DNA of 64,000 nucleotides from Velocimicrobium porci (GTDB taxonomy: Bacteria > Bacillota > Clostridia > Lachnospirales > Lachnospiraceae). Position numbers and translations under genes: made by a program. Positions 15,369 through 25,345 of the stretch are shown piece by piece. Location: assembly GCF_009696045.1 (NCBI RefSeq), contig NZ_VUMT01000003.1, positions 1-64,000 of the forward strand, read 5' to 3'. The notes under the pieces are model-generated. The model did not search any database and had not been told where the DNA came from. It saw only the letters and a list, made by a program, of their open reading frames with translations. Within the stretch, counting starts at the first letter, position 1. Each line of letters opens with the position of its first letter.

Positions 15369-16562
15369 TTACTCAATGATAGTAGCAACACGACCAGAAC
15401 CTACTGTTCTACCACCTTCACGAATAGCGAAAGTTAAACCTTGTTCCATAGCGATTGGGTGAATTAATTCGATTGTCATTTCTACGTTATCACCAGGCAT
15501 GCACATTTCTGTTCCTTCTGGAAGATTTACAACACCTGTGATATCTGTTGTTCTGAAGTAGAACTGTGGTCTGTAGTTGTTGAAGAATGGAGTATGACGT
15601 CCACCTTCGTCTTTTGTTAATACGTAAACCTGAGCTGTAAATTTCTTGTGGCATTTTACGCTACCTGGAGCAGAAAGAACCTGTCCTCTAACGATTTCTG
15701 TTCTCTGAACACCACGAAGAAGTGCACCGATGTTATCACCAGCTTGAGCTTCATCAAGAAGTTTACGGAACATTTCGATTCCTGTTACAACTACTTTACG
15801 GGATTCTTCTTTAACACCAACGATTTCAACTTCATCAGATACGTGAAGTACACCACGTTCTACTCTACCAGTAGCAACTGTACCACGACCTGTGATAGAG
15901 AATACGTCTTCTACAGGCATTAAGAATGGTTGATCTGTAGCACGTTGTGGATCTGGAATCCAGCTGTCAACTGCATCCATAAGTTCCATGATTTTATCGC
16001 CCCATTCTCCGTTTGGATCTTCAAGAGCTTTAAGAGCGGAACCTTGGATAACTGGTGTGTCATCACCAGGGAATTCATATTCTGTTAATAAGTCTCTGAT
16101 TTCCATTTCTACTAATTCAAGTAATTCTGGATCATCAACCATATCACATTTGTTCATGAATACTACAATATAAGGAACACCTACCTGACGAGAAAGTAAG
16201 ATATGTTCTCTTGTCTGAGCCATAACACCATCTGTAGCAGCTACGATAAGGATAGCACCATCCATCTGAGCAGCACCAGTAATCATGTTCTTAACGTAGT
16301 CAGCATGTCCTGGGCAGTCAACGTGAGCGTAGTGTCTGTTTTCTGTTTCATATTCAACGTGAGCTGTAGAAATTGTGATACCACGTTCTCTTTCTTCTGG
16401 AGCTTTATCAATGTTCTCGAAATCTACTTTTTGATTTCCTGGAACTCTTTCAGCTAATACTTTTGTAATAGCAGCTGTTGTAGTTGTTTTACCATGGTCA
16501 ACGTGTCCGATTGTACCAATGTTACAATGTGGTTTCGTTCTTTCAAACTTAGCTTTAGCCAT
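15369..16562 (-). CDS. tuf: Translation elongation factor Tu
   Basis: A 397-aa EF-Tu that brings aminoacyl-tRNA to the ribosome as a GTP complex. G1 GHVDHGKTT (residues ~19-27), RGITI effector region, G3 [10 protein letters not shown]4 NKCDMVD and G5 SALKAL are all present, as are domains II and III (GRVERG, PGDNVEM). It is the last gene of the str operon, 173 nt after fusA. AAAGGAGG precedes the ATG. Its last ~43 coding bases (15369-15411) appear to come from the integrated element, leaving the protein unchanged. Codons there differ from the displaced original tail. Confidence 0.98.
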   Translation of the reverse strand: MAKAKFERTKPHCNIGTIGHVDHGKTTTTAAITKVLAERVPGNQKVDFENIDKAPEERERGITISTAHVEYETENRHYAHVDCPGHADYVKNMITGAAQMDGAILIVAATDGVMAQTREHILLSRQVGVPYIVVFMNKCDMVDDPELLELVEMEIRDLLTEYEFPGDDTPVIQGSALKALEDPNGEWGDKIMELMDAVDSWIPDPQRATDQPFLMPVEDVFSITGRGTVATGRVERGVLHVSDEVEIVGVKEESRKVVVTGIEMFRKLLDEAQAGDNIGALLRGVQRTEIVRGQVLSAPGSVKCHKKFTAQVYVLTKDEGGRHTPFFNNYRPQFYFRTTDITGVVNLPEGTEMCMPGDNVEMTIELIHPIAMEQGLTFAIREGGRTVGSGRVATIIE

Positions 16563-16735
16563 TTTAAAAAGTCCTCCTTTTAATTACACCCCTAATGGGC
16601 AATATATTTCCTCTCTCTGAGGTATTTGTTACATTATTCCGCAGCGGCTTTCCGCCGTATATGCCTAATTATATTGCAAATTAGAATATTTTTCAAGCAA
16701 TTTTTATAATTGCGTTGTAACTGTTATTAATTCAA

Positions 16736-18853
16736 TTATTTGTTGCGGTTAGCAAGAATTTTTTCTTGAACAGATTTTGGTACTGGCTCATATTTTTCAA
16801 AGAACATAGAGTAGTTACCACGTCCCTGTGTTCTGGAACGAAGGTCTGTTGCATATCCGAACATTTCGGACAATGGAACAAATCCTTTAACCATCTTACC
16901 GCCACCGATATCTTCCATACCTTCGATACGACCACGACGAGCGTTAATGTCACCAATAACGTCTCCCATGTATTCTTCTGGCATAGTTACTTCAACTCTC
17001 ATGATTGGCTCAAGTAATACAGCACCTGCTTTTTGCATAGCATCTTTGAACGCCATGGAACCAGCAATGTGGAATGCCATTTCAGATGAATCGACTTCAT
17101 GGTAAGAACCATCGTATACAGTAGCATGAACACCAAGTACTGGGAATCCACCAAGGATACCAGCCTGAGCTGCTTCTTCGATACCTTCACCAACTGCTGG
17201 AATGTATTCCTTAGGAATAGCACCACCAACAACTGTAGATTCGAATTTGAATGTTTCTTCTGCATTCGCATCCATTGGCTCGAATTTAACTTTACAGTGA
17301 CCGTACTGACCACGTCCACCAGACTGTTTTGCGTACTTAGAATCAACTTCAACTGCTTTTGTAAATGTTTCTTTGTAAGCAACCTGAGGTGCACCTACAT
17401 TTGCTTCTACTTTGAATTCACGAAGAAGTCTGTCTACGATAATTTCAAGGTGAAGCTCACCCATACCTGCGATAATTGTCTGACCAGTTTCCTGATCGGT
17501 ATGAGCACGGAATGTTGGATCTTCTTCAGCAAGTTTTGCTAAAGCTTCCCCTAACTTACCTTGACCAGCTTTTGTCTTAGGCTCAATTGCCAACTCAATA
17601 ACTGGTTCAGGGAATTCCATAGACTCTAAGATAACTGGGTTCTGTTCATCACAGATTGTATCACCTGTTCCTGTAAATTTGAAACCTACAGCAGCAGCGA
17701 TATCTCCAGAATATACTTTGTCTAATTCTTCTCTCTTATTAGCATGCATCTGAAGGATACGACCAACACGTTCTTTCTTATTCTTAGTAGCGTTTAATAC
17801 ATAAGAACCAGAGTTCATTGTTCCGGAATAAACACGGAAGAATGCTAACTTACCAACAAATGGGTCAGCCATAATCTTAAATGCTAATGCTGAGAAAGGC
17901 TCTTCATCAGAAGAATGTCTCTCTACTTCGTTACCATCCATATCAACACCTTTAATTGCTGGTATATCTAATGGAGATGGCATAAATTCAATAATTGCAT
18001 CCAATAATTTCTGAACACCTTTATTTCGATAAGCAGTACCACAGCATACTGGAATTGCTTCACAATTACATGTTGCTTTTCTTAAAGCAGCTTTTAAAGC
18101 ATCAATAGATGGCTCGTTGCCTTCTAAATATTCCATCATTAAATCGTCATCTAATTCGCAGATTTTCTCGACTAATTCTGTATGATATAATTCTGCATCT
18201 TCTTTCATATCTTCTGGAATCTCAACGATAGAAATGTCATCGCCTTTATCATCATTGTAGATATAAGCCTGCATTTCAAATAAGTCAATAATTCCTTTAA
18301 ATTCATCTTCTTTACCAATTGGTAATTGAAGACAAATTGCATTTTTACCTAAACGAGTCTTAATTTGGTCTACTGCTCCGTAGAAGTCAGCTCCTAAAAT
18401 GTCCATTTTGTTGATAAATGCCATTCTAGGTACGTTGTAAGTATCAGCCTGACGCCATACGTTTTCAGATTGAGGTTCTACACCACCTTTAGCGCAGAAT
18501 ACACCTACAGCACCATCAAGTACACGAAGGGAACGCTCAACTTCAACTGTAAAGTCAACGTGTCCAGGAGTATCAATAATATTGATACGATGCTCTAACG
18601 CACCTTTTTTAGGTTTGTTTTGCTCCTGTAATGTCCAATGACATGTTGTAGCGGCTGATGTGATTGTGATACCACGTTCCTGCTCCTGTTCCATCCAGTC
18701 CATAGTAGCTGTACCATCATGTGTATCACCAATTTTATAGTTAACACCGGTATAGTAAAGAATACGTTCTGTTGTTGTAGTCTTACCAGCATCGATATGA
18801 GCCATAATACCAATGTTTCTAGTTCTATCTAATGGATATTCTCTTCCAGCCAA
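16736..18853 (-). CDS. fusA: Translation elongation factor G
   Basis: A 705-aa EF-G, the ribosomal translocase. GTPase motifs [15 protein letters not shown] (residues ~17-31), [19 protein letters not shown] and NKMDI are visible, followed by domains II-V ([28 protein letters not shown]). The start is TTG at 18853 with GGAGG 8 nt upstream; no ATG fits the conserved N-terminus. It lies between rpsG and tuf in the str operon. Confidence 0.98.
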   Translation of the reverse strand: MAGREYPLDRTRNIGIMAHIDAGKTTTTERILYYTGVNYKIGDTHDGTATMDWMEQEQERGITITSAATTCHWTLQEQNKPKKGALEHRINIIDTPGHVDFTVEVERSLRVLDGAVGVFCAKGGVEPQSENVWRQADTYNVPRMAFINKMDILGADFYGAVDQIKTRLGKNAICLQLPIGKEDEFKGIIDLFEMQAYIYNDDKGDDISIVEIPEDMKEDAELYHTELVEKICELDDDLMMEYLEGNEPSIDALKAALRKATCNCEAIPVCCGTAYRNKGVQKLLDAIIEFMPSPLDIPAIKGVDMDGNEVERHSSDEEPFSALAFKIMADPFVGKLAFFRVYSGTMNSGSYVLNATKNKKERVGRILQMHANKREELDKVYSGDIAAAVGFKFTGTGDTICDEQNPVILESMEFPEPVIELAIEPKTKAGQGKLGEALAKLAEEDPTFRAHTDQETGQTIIAGMGELHLEIIVDRLLREFKVEANVGAPQVAYKETFTKAVEVDSKYAKQSGGRGQYGHCKVKFEPMDANAEETFKFESTVVGGAIPKEYIPAVGEGIEEAAQAGILGGFPVLGVHATVYDGSYHEVDSSEMAFHIAGSMAFKDAMQKAGAVLLEPIMRVEVTMPEEYMGDVIGDINARRGRIEGMEDIGGGKMVKGFVPLSEMFGYATDLRSRTQGRGNYSMFFEKYEPVPKSVQEKILANRNK

Positions 18854-18959
18854 GGATAATTCCTCCTTAATTTCTTCTATAAAAACTGTTACCTGTTCTC
18901 TATTATCATTTAATCTGAATCTATAAATCAGGTAAATAAACTTTTCCTATATTACCAAT

Positions 18960-18991
18960 AGGATTCTGCCTTCGAAAGAGGGCAAAATCCT
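18960..18991 (-). other. Stem-loop between rpsG and fusA
   Basis: AGGATTCTGCC (18960-18970) pairs with GGCAAAATCCT (18981-18991) with one mismatched region. No T-run follows on the coding strand, so it is more likely an mRNA processing or translational-control structure than a terminator. Position in the str operon suggests a possible S7-type autoregulatory site; this is inference. Confidence 0.35.
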
Positions 18992-19035
18992 TTGATAAGT
19001 ATTCATATAATAGACAGAAATAAGCTTTATAGCGA

Positions 19036-19596
<561 letters not shown>

Positions 19597-19675
19597 TTAA
19601 AGCGAAAATTAATCCGGCACTTTCTTTAATTAGTGAAAATTCTTCTTTTAAAAAATAGTTTTCTGTTTTCAAAAA

Positions 19676-20095
19676 TTATTTTTTGTCTTTTGGTCTCTTA
19701 GCACCATATTTAGAACGAGCTTGTCTTCTGTTAGCAACACCTGCTGTATCAAGTGTACCTCTAACGATGTGGTAACGAGTACCTGGTAAGTCTTTTACTC
19801 TACCACCACGGATAAGAACTACGCTATGTTCCTGTAAGTTATGTCCTTCACCTGGGATATAGCTTGTTACTTCGATACCGTTAGAAAGACGAACTCTGGC
19901 GATCTTACGAAGAGCTGAGTTAGGCTTCTTAGGAGTCGCTGTTCTTACTGCAGTACAAACACCTCTCTTCTGTGGTGAAGAAGCATTTGTTGCTTTTTTG
20001 TTAAGAGAGTTAAATCCTTTTTGAAGAGCTGGAGAATTAGATTTCTTTTCTACACTCTTTCTACCTTTTCTTACTAATTGGTTAAAAGTTGGCAT
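19676..20095 (-). CDS. rpsL: 30S ribosomal protein S12
   Basis: A 139-aa S12 of the decoding centre: [37 protein letters not shown] (the PKKPNSA loop where streptomycin-resistance changes occur; wild-type Lys present) and [20 protein letters not shown]. First gene of the str operon, preceded by a strong promoter. GGAGG precedes the ATG. Confidence 0.98.
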   Translation of the reverse strand: MPTFNQLVRKGRKSVEKKSNSPALQKGFNSLNKKATNASSPQKRGVCTAVRTATPKKPNSALRKIARVRLSNGIEVTSYIPGEGHNLQEHSVVLIRGGRVKDLPGTRYHIVRGTLDTAGVANRRQARSKYGAKRPKDKK

Positions 20096-20181
20096 TAATT
20101 TTCACCTCCTGAAATTAATTTACATTTTCAATGTATCTGCTATACACATCGCATACATTTATTAAAATGCACGCATCTGTT

Positions 20182-20210
20182 ATTATATCGTTGTATCTTT
20201 TACTTGTCAA
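20182..20210 (-). promoter_or_regulatory. Sigma-A promoter of the str operon
   Basis: Minus strand TTGACA (20205-20210), 17-nt spacer, TATAAT (20182-20187): a full consensus match. It is 87 bp upstream of rpsL. Confidence 0.85.
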
Positions 20211-20638
20211 TTGTTTTTTATGTCATATATAAAAATTTATTTTTGATAAATTACTACAGGCTCTGAAAGTACCATATCAAACTAATACTATATTGGACAG
20301 TACTGTATTATCGTCCGAAGTGTCAAATTATTTTTAAATACATTTTGACAAACATAAGTAACCATCTTAGGAATGGTTATTTTAGAATGGATCCCTGTAC
20401 ACTTAACGAGAACCCCATAATCAGTGATTAGTATATAATTTTTTCGCTTCTTGTGCTTTTGTACCAGATACTGCCAAAATACACATTACCAACGTTTTCT
20501 TTTTTTGTGGATTTATTCCAAAATTTCATTTTTTTATAGTAAAATATACCTATATATTGATTTCAAAAATAAATTGTGCTATGGTAACATTATACTTATT
20601 TTAATGGCAAATACATCCATGAAAGGCGGTTTTTCTGC
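20211..20638. other. Gene-free region upstream of rpsL
   Basis: 428 bp without a convincing gene. It holds a small stem-loop TAACCAT (20359-20365)/ATGGTTA (20373-20379) followed by TTTT on the plus strand, a plus-strand promoter at 20557-20585 for the next gene, and otherwise AT-rich sequence with no recognisable remnant. Confidence 0.5.
20557..20585 (+). promoter_or_regulatory. Candidate promoter of the 90-aa gene
   Basis: TTGATT (20557-20562), 17-nt spacer, TATGGT (20580-20585), 53 bp upstream of ATG 20639. Confidence 0.45.
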
Positions 20639-20911
20639 ATGAAATATTGTACAAATGATCTCAGCCACTCCTTTGATTCTGCCAAAGAGTGTCTTGAATT
20701 TGAAAAAAAGACAAAGGGTTCTACATCAAACGAAGAAAAGGCTTTAATTCTGAAAATAAACAATGAAGTAGCACAGCTAAACCAATTACTCCAACAATAC
20801 AATGCATTGACGCAGGAAGAATTACAAATCAAATCTTTTGATGACCAAATCGTAATAAGACAAAATTCCAAAAAAAGACCTTCGATTGATGAACTTCGAA
20901 ATTTATTTTAA
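20639..20911 (+). CDS. Small coiled-coil protein, unknown
   Basis: A 90-aa protein. The middle (about 30-65) is a heptad-rich helix (EKALILKINNEVAQLNQLLQ), followed by EELQIKSFDDQIVIRQNSKKRPSIDELR. AAAGGCGG lies before ATG 20639. A hairpin GGTGCTGCA/TGCAGCACC just after the stop reaches into the 3' end of the convergent activase gene and may terminate both. No family recognised. Confidence 0.5.
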   Translation: MKYCTNDLSHSFDSAKECLEFEKKTKGSTSNEEKALILKINNEVAQLNQLLQQYNALTQEELQIKSFDDQIVIRQNSKKRPSIDELRNLF

Positions 20912-20939
20912 TCCTATTTAAAGGGTGCTGCAAATTATA

Positions 20940-21695
20940 TTAGCGTTCTTTTATCAATAGTGCAGCACCTAATGCTCCTGCATATCGTCCGTCTTTTAAT
21001 GGGGTCACTGTGGTTTTTAACAGTTTAGACAGTGTTTCCGCAAAATAATCAATATGGCTCAATCCTCCGGTCAAAATAATTTTACCTTTCAACTCCCTTT
21101 TTTGACACAGCTGAGAAACTTTTACCGCAACCGATTCTATAATTCCGGCTGCAATATCCTCTTTTTTTCTCCCCTCGCCAATATAATTTATAATCTCTGA
21201 TTCTGCAAACACGGTACATAATGAGCTAATTGGCACCGCTGTTCCTTTCTTTGCTAAGTCAAATAGTCCATCAATTGTCACTTCCAATCGATTTGCCATT
21301 ATCTCTACAAATTTTCCAGTACCTGCAGAACATTTATCGTTCATTAAAAAATCGGACACCCCATTATTATTTGCAAAGATAACTTTTGTATCCTGCCCTC
21401 CTACATCAATAACAATGCAATCATCACCGGCAAGTTCTCTCCCACCCCTCCCGTGACAAGTTATCTCAGTAATAACCTTATCCGCATAAGAAACCGCTAT
21501 TCTCCCATAACCGGTTGCGGCTACTTTTGTCTGATTTTTATCTAAGGAAATATCTCTTTGTTCTAACTGCTCCCGGATTAGTCTTGCCGTTTCTATGCTG
21601 CTCCAGCCGGTAGGAATTGTAAAAGAAGTCGACCTGTCCCCCAAAACAACTACTTTAGAGGCTGTTGATCCTATATCAATTCCAACGTAATTCAT
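20940..21695 (-). CDS. Acyl-CoA dehydratase activase-type ATPase (double-cubane reductase activator)
   Basis: A 251-aa member of the BadF/BadG/BcrA/BcrD-HgdC ATPase family (ASKHA fold): GIDIGSTASKVVVL phosphate loop, VIDVGGQDTKVI, and MNDKCSAGTGKFVEIMA plus SSLCTVFAESEIINYI, whose two cysteines would bind the shared [4Fe-4S] cluster of the homodimer, with LTGGLSHIDYFAE later. It uses ATP to inject a low-potential electron into a partner iron-sulfur enzyme, here the protein encoded at 21971-23245. It is 16 nt downstream of the DUF3343 gene. Confidence 0.88.
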   Translation of the reverse strand: MNYVGIDIGSTASKVVVLGDRSTSFTIPTGWSSIETARLIREQLEQRDISLDKNQTKVAATGYGRIAVSYADKVITEITCHGRGGRELAGDDCIVIDVGGQDTKVIFANNNGVSDFLMNDKCSAGTGKFVEIMANRLEVTIDGLFDLAKKGTAVPISSLCTVFAESEIINYIGEGRKKEDIAAGIIESVAVKVSQLCQKRELKGKIILTGGLSHIDYFAETLSKLLKTTVTPLKDGRYAGALGAALLIKER

Positions 21696-21711
21696 ACTTT
21701 TTCCTACTTTC

Positions 21712-21969
21712 CTAACAATATTTGTCTCTTCTCGAATTTTCTTTCTTTTTTAAACACTCAATTCCAATATAACGAACCTGTTGCTGATTTGCATACTGTT
21801 CTACAATTTCTTTTTCAGCTTCTTTAATTTTTAAAGAAATACCACAGCTTTTACTTAATGCACGTGGTGTCGGAGCAATAACTGCATAGATTTGATGTTC
21901 TTTTAAAATATTATAAAGCTTTAAACCATTCTCATGATTTGGAAAAAGTACATACCAATCAAGCTCCAT
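21712..21969 (-). CDS. DUF3343 family protein
   Basis: An 85-aa protein: MELDWYVLFPNHENGLKLY, then VIAPTPRALSKSCGISLKI with a conserved Cys, matching the DUF3343 pattern. It is commonly found beside activase/reductase pairs; its role is unknown, perhaps cluster delivery. ATG 21969 lies 1 nt after the reductase stop, with GGGAGAG as RBS inside the end of that gene. A longer start at 22002 would overlap and is not favoured. Confidence 0.75.
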   Translation of the reverse strand: MELDWYVLFPNHENGLKLYNILKEHQIYAVIAPTPRALSKSCGISLKIKEAEKEIVEQYANQQQVRYIGIECLKKKENSRRDKYC

Positions 21970-21970
21970 A

Positions 21971-23245
21971 TTACTCTCCCAACATTTCGATGAAAGCTCC
22001 AATTCTTGTTCTTAACTGTTCGGAATCAGAGTCTGTATAATCCGTTTCTATACTAAGTACCGGAATTCCTTCTTTTCTAAGTTCCCGTTCTACTTTATAT
22101 GTTTCCGTTGCATATAAGTTGCAGAATTTTAAATTAAGGTTAATAATTCCATCTGCCTTATATTCCTTTGCAAGGCGAATGATATCATCAATTCTTGCTT
22201 CATTTGGTGTAAAACATGCACAATTAATCTGCATATAGCGATTAGCAAGTGCTTCAATCTGTTCATCTAATGTAACCTTCGTTTCATCCACAAGCTGTTC
22301 AAAATATCTTGTTCCTGTACACATTTCTTCACAGACAACAACACCTCCGCTTGTTTCAATAATATTATGAAGCTTCCAATTAGGTACAGCAAGCGGCGTT
22401 CCCGTAACAAGTATTCTTTTTGTTCCTTCTTTTACTACAGAAATTCCCTGTTCAATCCGCTGTTCTAACTCGTCACATAATTTATTTGTCATCTGTGTGA
22501 ATCGTTCCGGATCATCATAAAAAGCAATCTGCATAATAACCAATGCATCTCTTCCACTAATTGGAAGCACTTTTTGTTTTCTGCAATTATACAATCTCAT
22601 TAGTGCTTTTCTCTTTTCATTTATTAGCGAAATAGCCTTTTTTAAAGATTCTTCCGTTATCCTGTTTCCTGTAAATTCCTCTACTTTCTTCTTTAAGTCT
22701 TCTATCTCTTCTTTCCACGCTGTGACATCCTTTCTCCTTTTCATTTGAGGAAGATCCATTACATAAAAAGGCACATCTTCTGCAAGAATCTCCCATGCCT
22801 TTTTCTTTCCGTCACAAGTCGTTTCTCCAATATACATATCAGCAATTCTAAAAAATGGACAAGTTTTATCAAGTCTTGCCCCTACGGAAGCCTTAATCAG
22901 TGGACAGGTATTCACCGGCAACACTTTTTCGCCTCCCGGAACCCAGAATTGAGAACCACCGCATAATCCGGTAGCAATTGCATCCGCTGCAAATATAATT
23001 TCATCTGGAACATAGATGCAAAATGTTCCAAACACTTTTCCCCCGTTTTTTTTATGCTCGATTAATTCCTTTGGCCGCACTCCATGTATTTCTGCAATCA
23101 CAAAATTATAATAATCCATTGCTTCAGGACGATTCTCCTGCGTTAAAAATACATCTCCAAATGCTTGCGGAAGCACTTCACAAAGCTTATCATGCTCCTC
23201 CAAATTCATCCCCAGTTCTTTCCACATCTCATTATAATCAGCCAT
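21971..23245 (-). CDS. Double-cubane-cluster-containing anaerobic reductase
   Basis: A 424-aa protein related to the 2-hydroxyacyl-CoA dehydratase/benzoyl-CoA reductase beta-type subunits. Cysteine positions match the double-cubane protein group: GTFCIYVPDE, ATGLCGGSQFWVPGG, VNTCPLIKAS, DKTCPFF, CEEMCTGTRYFEQ, INCACFTPN and LKFCNLYATE. Characterised members carry an [8Fe-9S] cluster and reduce small molecules such as acetylene when activated by an ATP-driven reductase. The physiological substrate is not known. A single subunit gene, not an alpha/beta pair, with DUF3343 and activase genes next to it, is the diagnostic arrangement. AGAAGGAG precedes ATG 23245. Confidence 0.85.
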   Translation of the reverse strand: MADYNEMWKELGMNLEEHDKLCEVLPQAFGDVFLTQENRPEAMDYYNFVIAEIHGVRPKELIEHKKNGGKVFGTFCIYVPDEIIFAADAIATGLCGGSQFWVPGGEKVLPVNTCPLIKASVGARLDKTCPFFRIADMYIGETTCDGKKKAWEILAEDVPFYVMDLPQMKRRKDVTAWKEEIEDLKKKVEEFTGNRITEESLKKAISLINEKRKALMRLYNCRKQKVLPISGRDALVIMQIAFYDDPERFTQMTNKLCDELEQRIEQGISVVKEGTKRILVTGTPLAVPNWKLHNIIETSGGVVVCEEMCTGTRYFEQLVDETKVTLDEQIEALANRYMQINCACFTPNEARIDDIIRLAKEYKADGIINLNLKFCNLYATETYKVERELRKEGIPVLSIETDYTDSDSEQLRTRIGAFIEMLGE

Positions 23246-23393
23246 ATTAAAACTCCTTCTTCTCTAATTGTATTATTTACCTCTCTATCCTATCATAAAA
23301 AAGACACACCATTCATTTCTATTTCAAATAATCCTGTTTGATTCATTCACATTCTAAATAACTACACTAATTTCTTTTCTGACAACGCAAAAA

Positions 23394-23431
23394 ACCTAGA
23401 AATCTTCTATTTAGAATTGATTTCTAGGTTA
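23394..23431 (-). terminator. Intrinsic terminator of the TPR-like gene
   Basis: AACCTAGAAATC (23394-23405) and GATTTCTAGGTT (23420-23431), perfect 12-bp arms, followed on the minus strand by TTTT. Confidence 0.8.
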
Positions 23432-23435
23432 AACG

Positions 23436-24191
23436 CTACAAAATCTCATACAAATGCTTTAAACATACTGTTTTATTATCCTGTATATTAATTCCCTTTT
23501 CCAAATATTTCACATTATTTCGAACATTTGTCCGAAGTCGGTCTAAAAAAGTTCCCTTTGCATATTTTAACTCTAAATTAATTCCTTCTTCTGCTATCTT
23601 TGCTCCAATCTTATATTCTCCCATTTCTTCCAGTAACTCAGACATATTAATCCACACCAATGCGGCCGCATTTTGTTCAAAATTAATGCTGTTCTTTCTA
23701 TAATAAGATGCAAGTTGAGAAAGAATTTTTAATGCCATCTCTTTCTGCCTTGTTCTTCTGTAATAAAGTGCTATATTAATTATAATTAAAGTTTCCTGTC
23801 TTGTTAATATTCCTTTTAACCTTTTTTCCGGCTTATAAGAAGGATTTGAAATATGTATTGCATAATATAATTCCGCCAAATATTCCTGCTGGTTAATTCG
23901 TCCCATTGAATAATCAATAATTGCTTTGGTATAAATAACATATTGATAATTCGCACCTTCTCTGCAATCAATCAATTCCCGCAACCGCTCTAACTTTAAA
24001 GCTGCCATATCATAATGCTCCCTGTACAATAACTTCGAAATTTCAATCTTCAATTCCATACTTTCAAAGTTATCTTTAATCTCTTGATGCAGTTCAAAGT
24101 CTTCATCCTCACTTATTAAATTACTTTGACCAGCTAGATCTTGCTTTTGATAATCGGTTCGCCAAACCTTACTTAAATTCTCCAACATCAT
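23436..24191 (-). CDS. TPR-like helical protein, unknown
   Basis: A 251-aa, all-helical protein with TPR-like repeats (LLYREHYDMAALKLERLREL, ALYYRRTRQKEMALKILSQLASYY, MSELLEEMGEYKIGAKIAEEGINLE). It resembles the C-terminal part of XRE-TPR regulators (Rgg/PlcR type) but has no HTH: the N-terminus is a short acidic leader. It may be a truncated regulator or a partner that senses a peptide. Its promoter belongs to a 47-bp block also found upstream of the gene at 35794-36159. Confidence 0.5.
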   Translation of the reverse strand: MMLENLSKVWRTDYQKQDLAGQSNLISEDEDFELHQEIKDNFESMELKIEISKLLYREHYDMAALKLERLRELIDCREGANYQYVIYTKAIIDYSMGRINQQEYLAELYYAIHISNPSYKPEKRLKGILTRQETLIIINIALYYRRTRQKEMALKILSQLASYYRKNSINFEQNAAALVWINMSELLEEMGEYKIGAKIAEEGINLELKYAKGTFLDRLRTNVRNNVKYLEKGINIQDNKTVCLKHLYEIL

Positions 24192-24233
24192 AATTTTTCC
24201 CCATCACCTTTTACTACTCATTTTATTATCTTT

Positions 24234-24303
24234 ACTTTAAGCCAAATTCAATTTTTTATCAATAGGTTTGGCATAGTATGCACTTTTTTGGCATACTTTG
24301 CAT
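24234..24303 (-). promoter_or_regulatory. Promoter with shared 47-bp upstream block (copy 1)
   Basis: Minus strand: TTGATA (24257-24262), 17-nt spacer, TAAAGT (24234-24239), start of the TPR-like gene 43 bp on. Upstream of the -35, three boxes ATGCAAA, ATGCCAA and ATGCCAA extend to 24303. The block 24257-24303 aligns without gaps to 36373-36419 with 37 of 47 identical bases. Activator binding next to the -35 is the likely role. Confidence 0.6.
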
Positions 24304-24376
24304 CAGTTTGGTTTTTTTTTACTTTTGTTGTTTATTATTTTTTTCGTACCTATCGTATTTTAGGCATATTCTCTTA

Positions 24377-24405
24377 TTGTCATGCACATTCTCCTCTGAT
24401 ATAAT
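24377..24405 (+). promoter_or_regulatory. Promoter of the lipoprotein gene
   Basis: TTGTCA (24377-24382), 17-nt spacer, TATAAT (24400-24405), 61 bp before ATG 24467. Confidence 0.7.
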
Positions 24406-24466
24406 AATTGTAAATGTGTGTAAATTTGCACGCAAAAAACTGAAAATTATTAAGAGAGGAGTTAAC

Positions 24467-25306
24467 ATGAAAATAAGAAAAAAACAATTCGCTTTTGCTC
24501 TAATACTTATCTGTATATTAGCACTTGCAGGATGCCAAAAAAAGGAAAATGCTATTAGCGTACTGACAAAAGCACAAGAAAATGCCAAAAAAGTAGAGAA
24601 TGTATCTGCAACCGGAACTATGAATATGAAAATGTCTTCTAATGAACAATCCGTTGACATGAATACTGAGATGAATATGGTTGTATTTACAAACCCTTAT
24701 AAAGCCAAAATTAATATGTCACTTGACTTAGGGGATTTAGGGAAACAAGACAGTGAACTCTATTTAATGAGCGATAATAACTCTTATGCCACTTATACAA
24801 AAATTGATGGTGAATGGTACAAGCAAAGTATAGACAAAGAAATCTTTGAACAGACAATAAACGGATATAATAATTCCGCTTATACAGACGCTTTACTGGA
24901 ATGTAAAGACAAACTTCAATTTGAAGAAACAAAAGAAGATGGAAAAAGCTATTATAAAGTAGAAGGAACAATCACTGGAGACGCAATGAAGAAATTAATT
25001 GACTCCACCAATTTAAAGGATCAGCTTTCTGCTACCGGAACAGATGTATCCGTCTATGATAATTTGGGAGATTTAAAAATTGTTTCTTTTATTGAGAAAG
25101 ACAGCTATCATGTTTACAAAATATCATTAGATATGAAAGATATGATGAACAAGATGCTAAAAGAAACTACAAAAGATTCCGGTAACGAATCTCAGAAGAT
25201 TTCCATTGACAACTGTACTATGAATATAACATATACTGGTTATAACAATGCTGAAAACTTTGAACTTCCTAAAGAAGCAAAAGACGCACAAGAATTACAG
25301 CAATAG
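24467..25306 (+). CDS. Secreted lipoprotein, DUF6612-like
   Basis: The 279-aa product has a lipoprotein signal peptide ending LALAGCQ (lipid-bearing Cys about residue 23). The mature part is beta-rich with repeated Met-containing strands (MNMKMSSNEQSVDMNTEMN, YLMSDNNSYATYTKIDGEWY), as in the LolA/LppX-like lipoproteins labelled DUF6612 in Bacillota. It is anchored outside the membrane; the ligand is unknown. ATG 24467 is preferred over a longer frame from 24278 because GAGAGGAG lies 6 nt upstream, the promoter lies between the two candidates, and the signal peptide begins exactly here. Confidence 0.75.
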   Translation: MKIRKKQFAFALILICILALAGCQKKENAISVLTKAQENAKKVENVSATGTMNMKMSSNEQSVDMNTEMNMVVFTNPYKAKINMSLDLGDLGKQDSELYLMSDNNSYATYTKIDGEWYKQSIDKEIFEQTINGYNNSAYTDALLECKDKLQFEETKEDGKSYYKVEGTITGDAMKKLIDSTNLKDQLSATGTDVSVYDNLGDLKIVSFIEKDSYHVYKISLDMKDMMNKMLKETTKDSGNESQKISIDNCTMNITYTGYNNAENFELPKEAKDAQELQQ

Positions 25307-25345
25307 ATAATTCATTTTTATAAAAGTTGAAGGAGGGAAAAATTT

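Larger units (their letters stand above)
6240..15422. mobile_element. Integrative element in the 3' end of tuf (~9.2 kb)
   Basis: The boundaries are the 11-bp identity CCACCTTCACG at 6240-6250 and 15412-15422, the last common block before the flanks diverge. The left end carries the displaced tuf tail. The right end carries a surrogate tail and terminator that complete the resident tuf. Inside are a tyrosine integrase at one end, an excisionase-like protein, a candidate Rep protein, HTH proteins, a J-domain protein, Cys-rich small proteins and a serine resolvase. No relaxase, coupling protein or type IV secretion gene is visible, so it is an integrated plasmid-like or mobilisable element rather than a complete ICE. 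The exact crossover position is inferred. Confidence 0.8.

Noticed and set aside
6240..15422. The element as a complete conjugative transposon
   Set aside because: No relaxase of a recognised type, coupling protein or VirB4-like ATPase is encoded within it.
24257..24303. A PlcR box in the 47-bp block
   Set aside because: TATGC-CAAAAAAGT-GCATA in copy 1 resembles a PlcR palindrome but is too long, and copy 2 lacks the second half. Direct ATGCCAA boxes explain both copies better.
24278..24466. N-terminal extension of the lipoprotein gene
   Set aside because: The promoter and RBS lie within this stretch, and the signal peptide begins at 24467.
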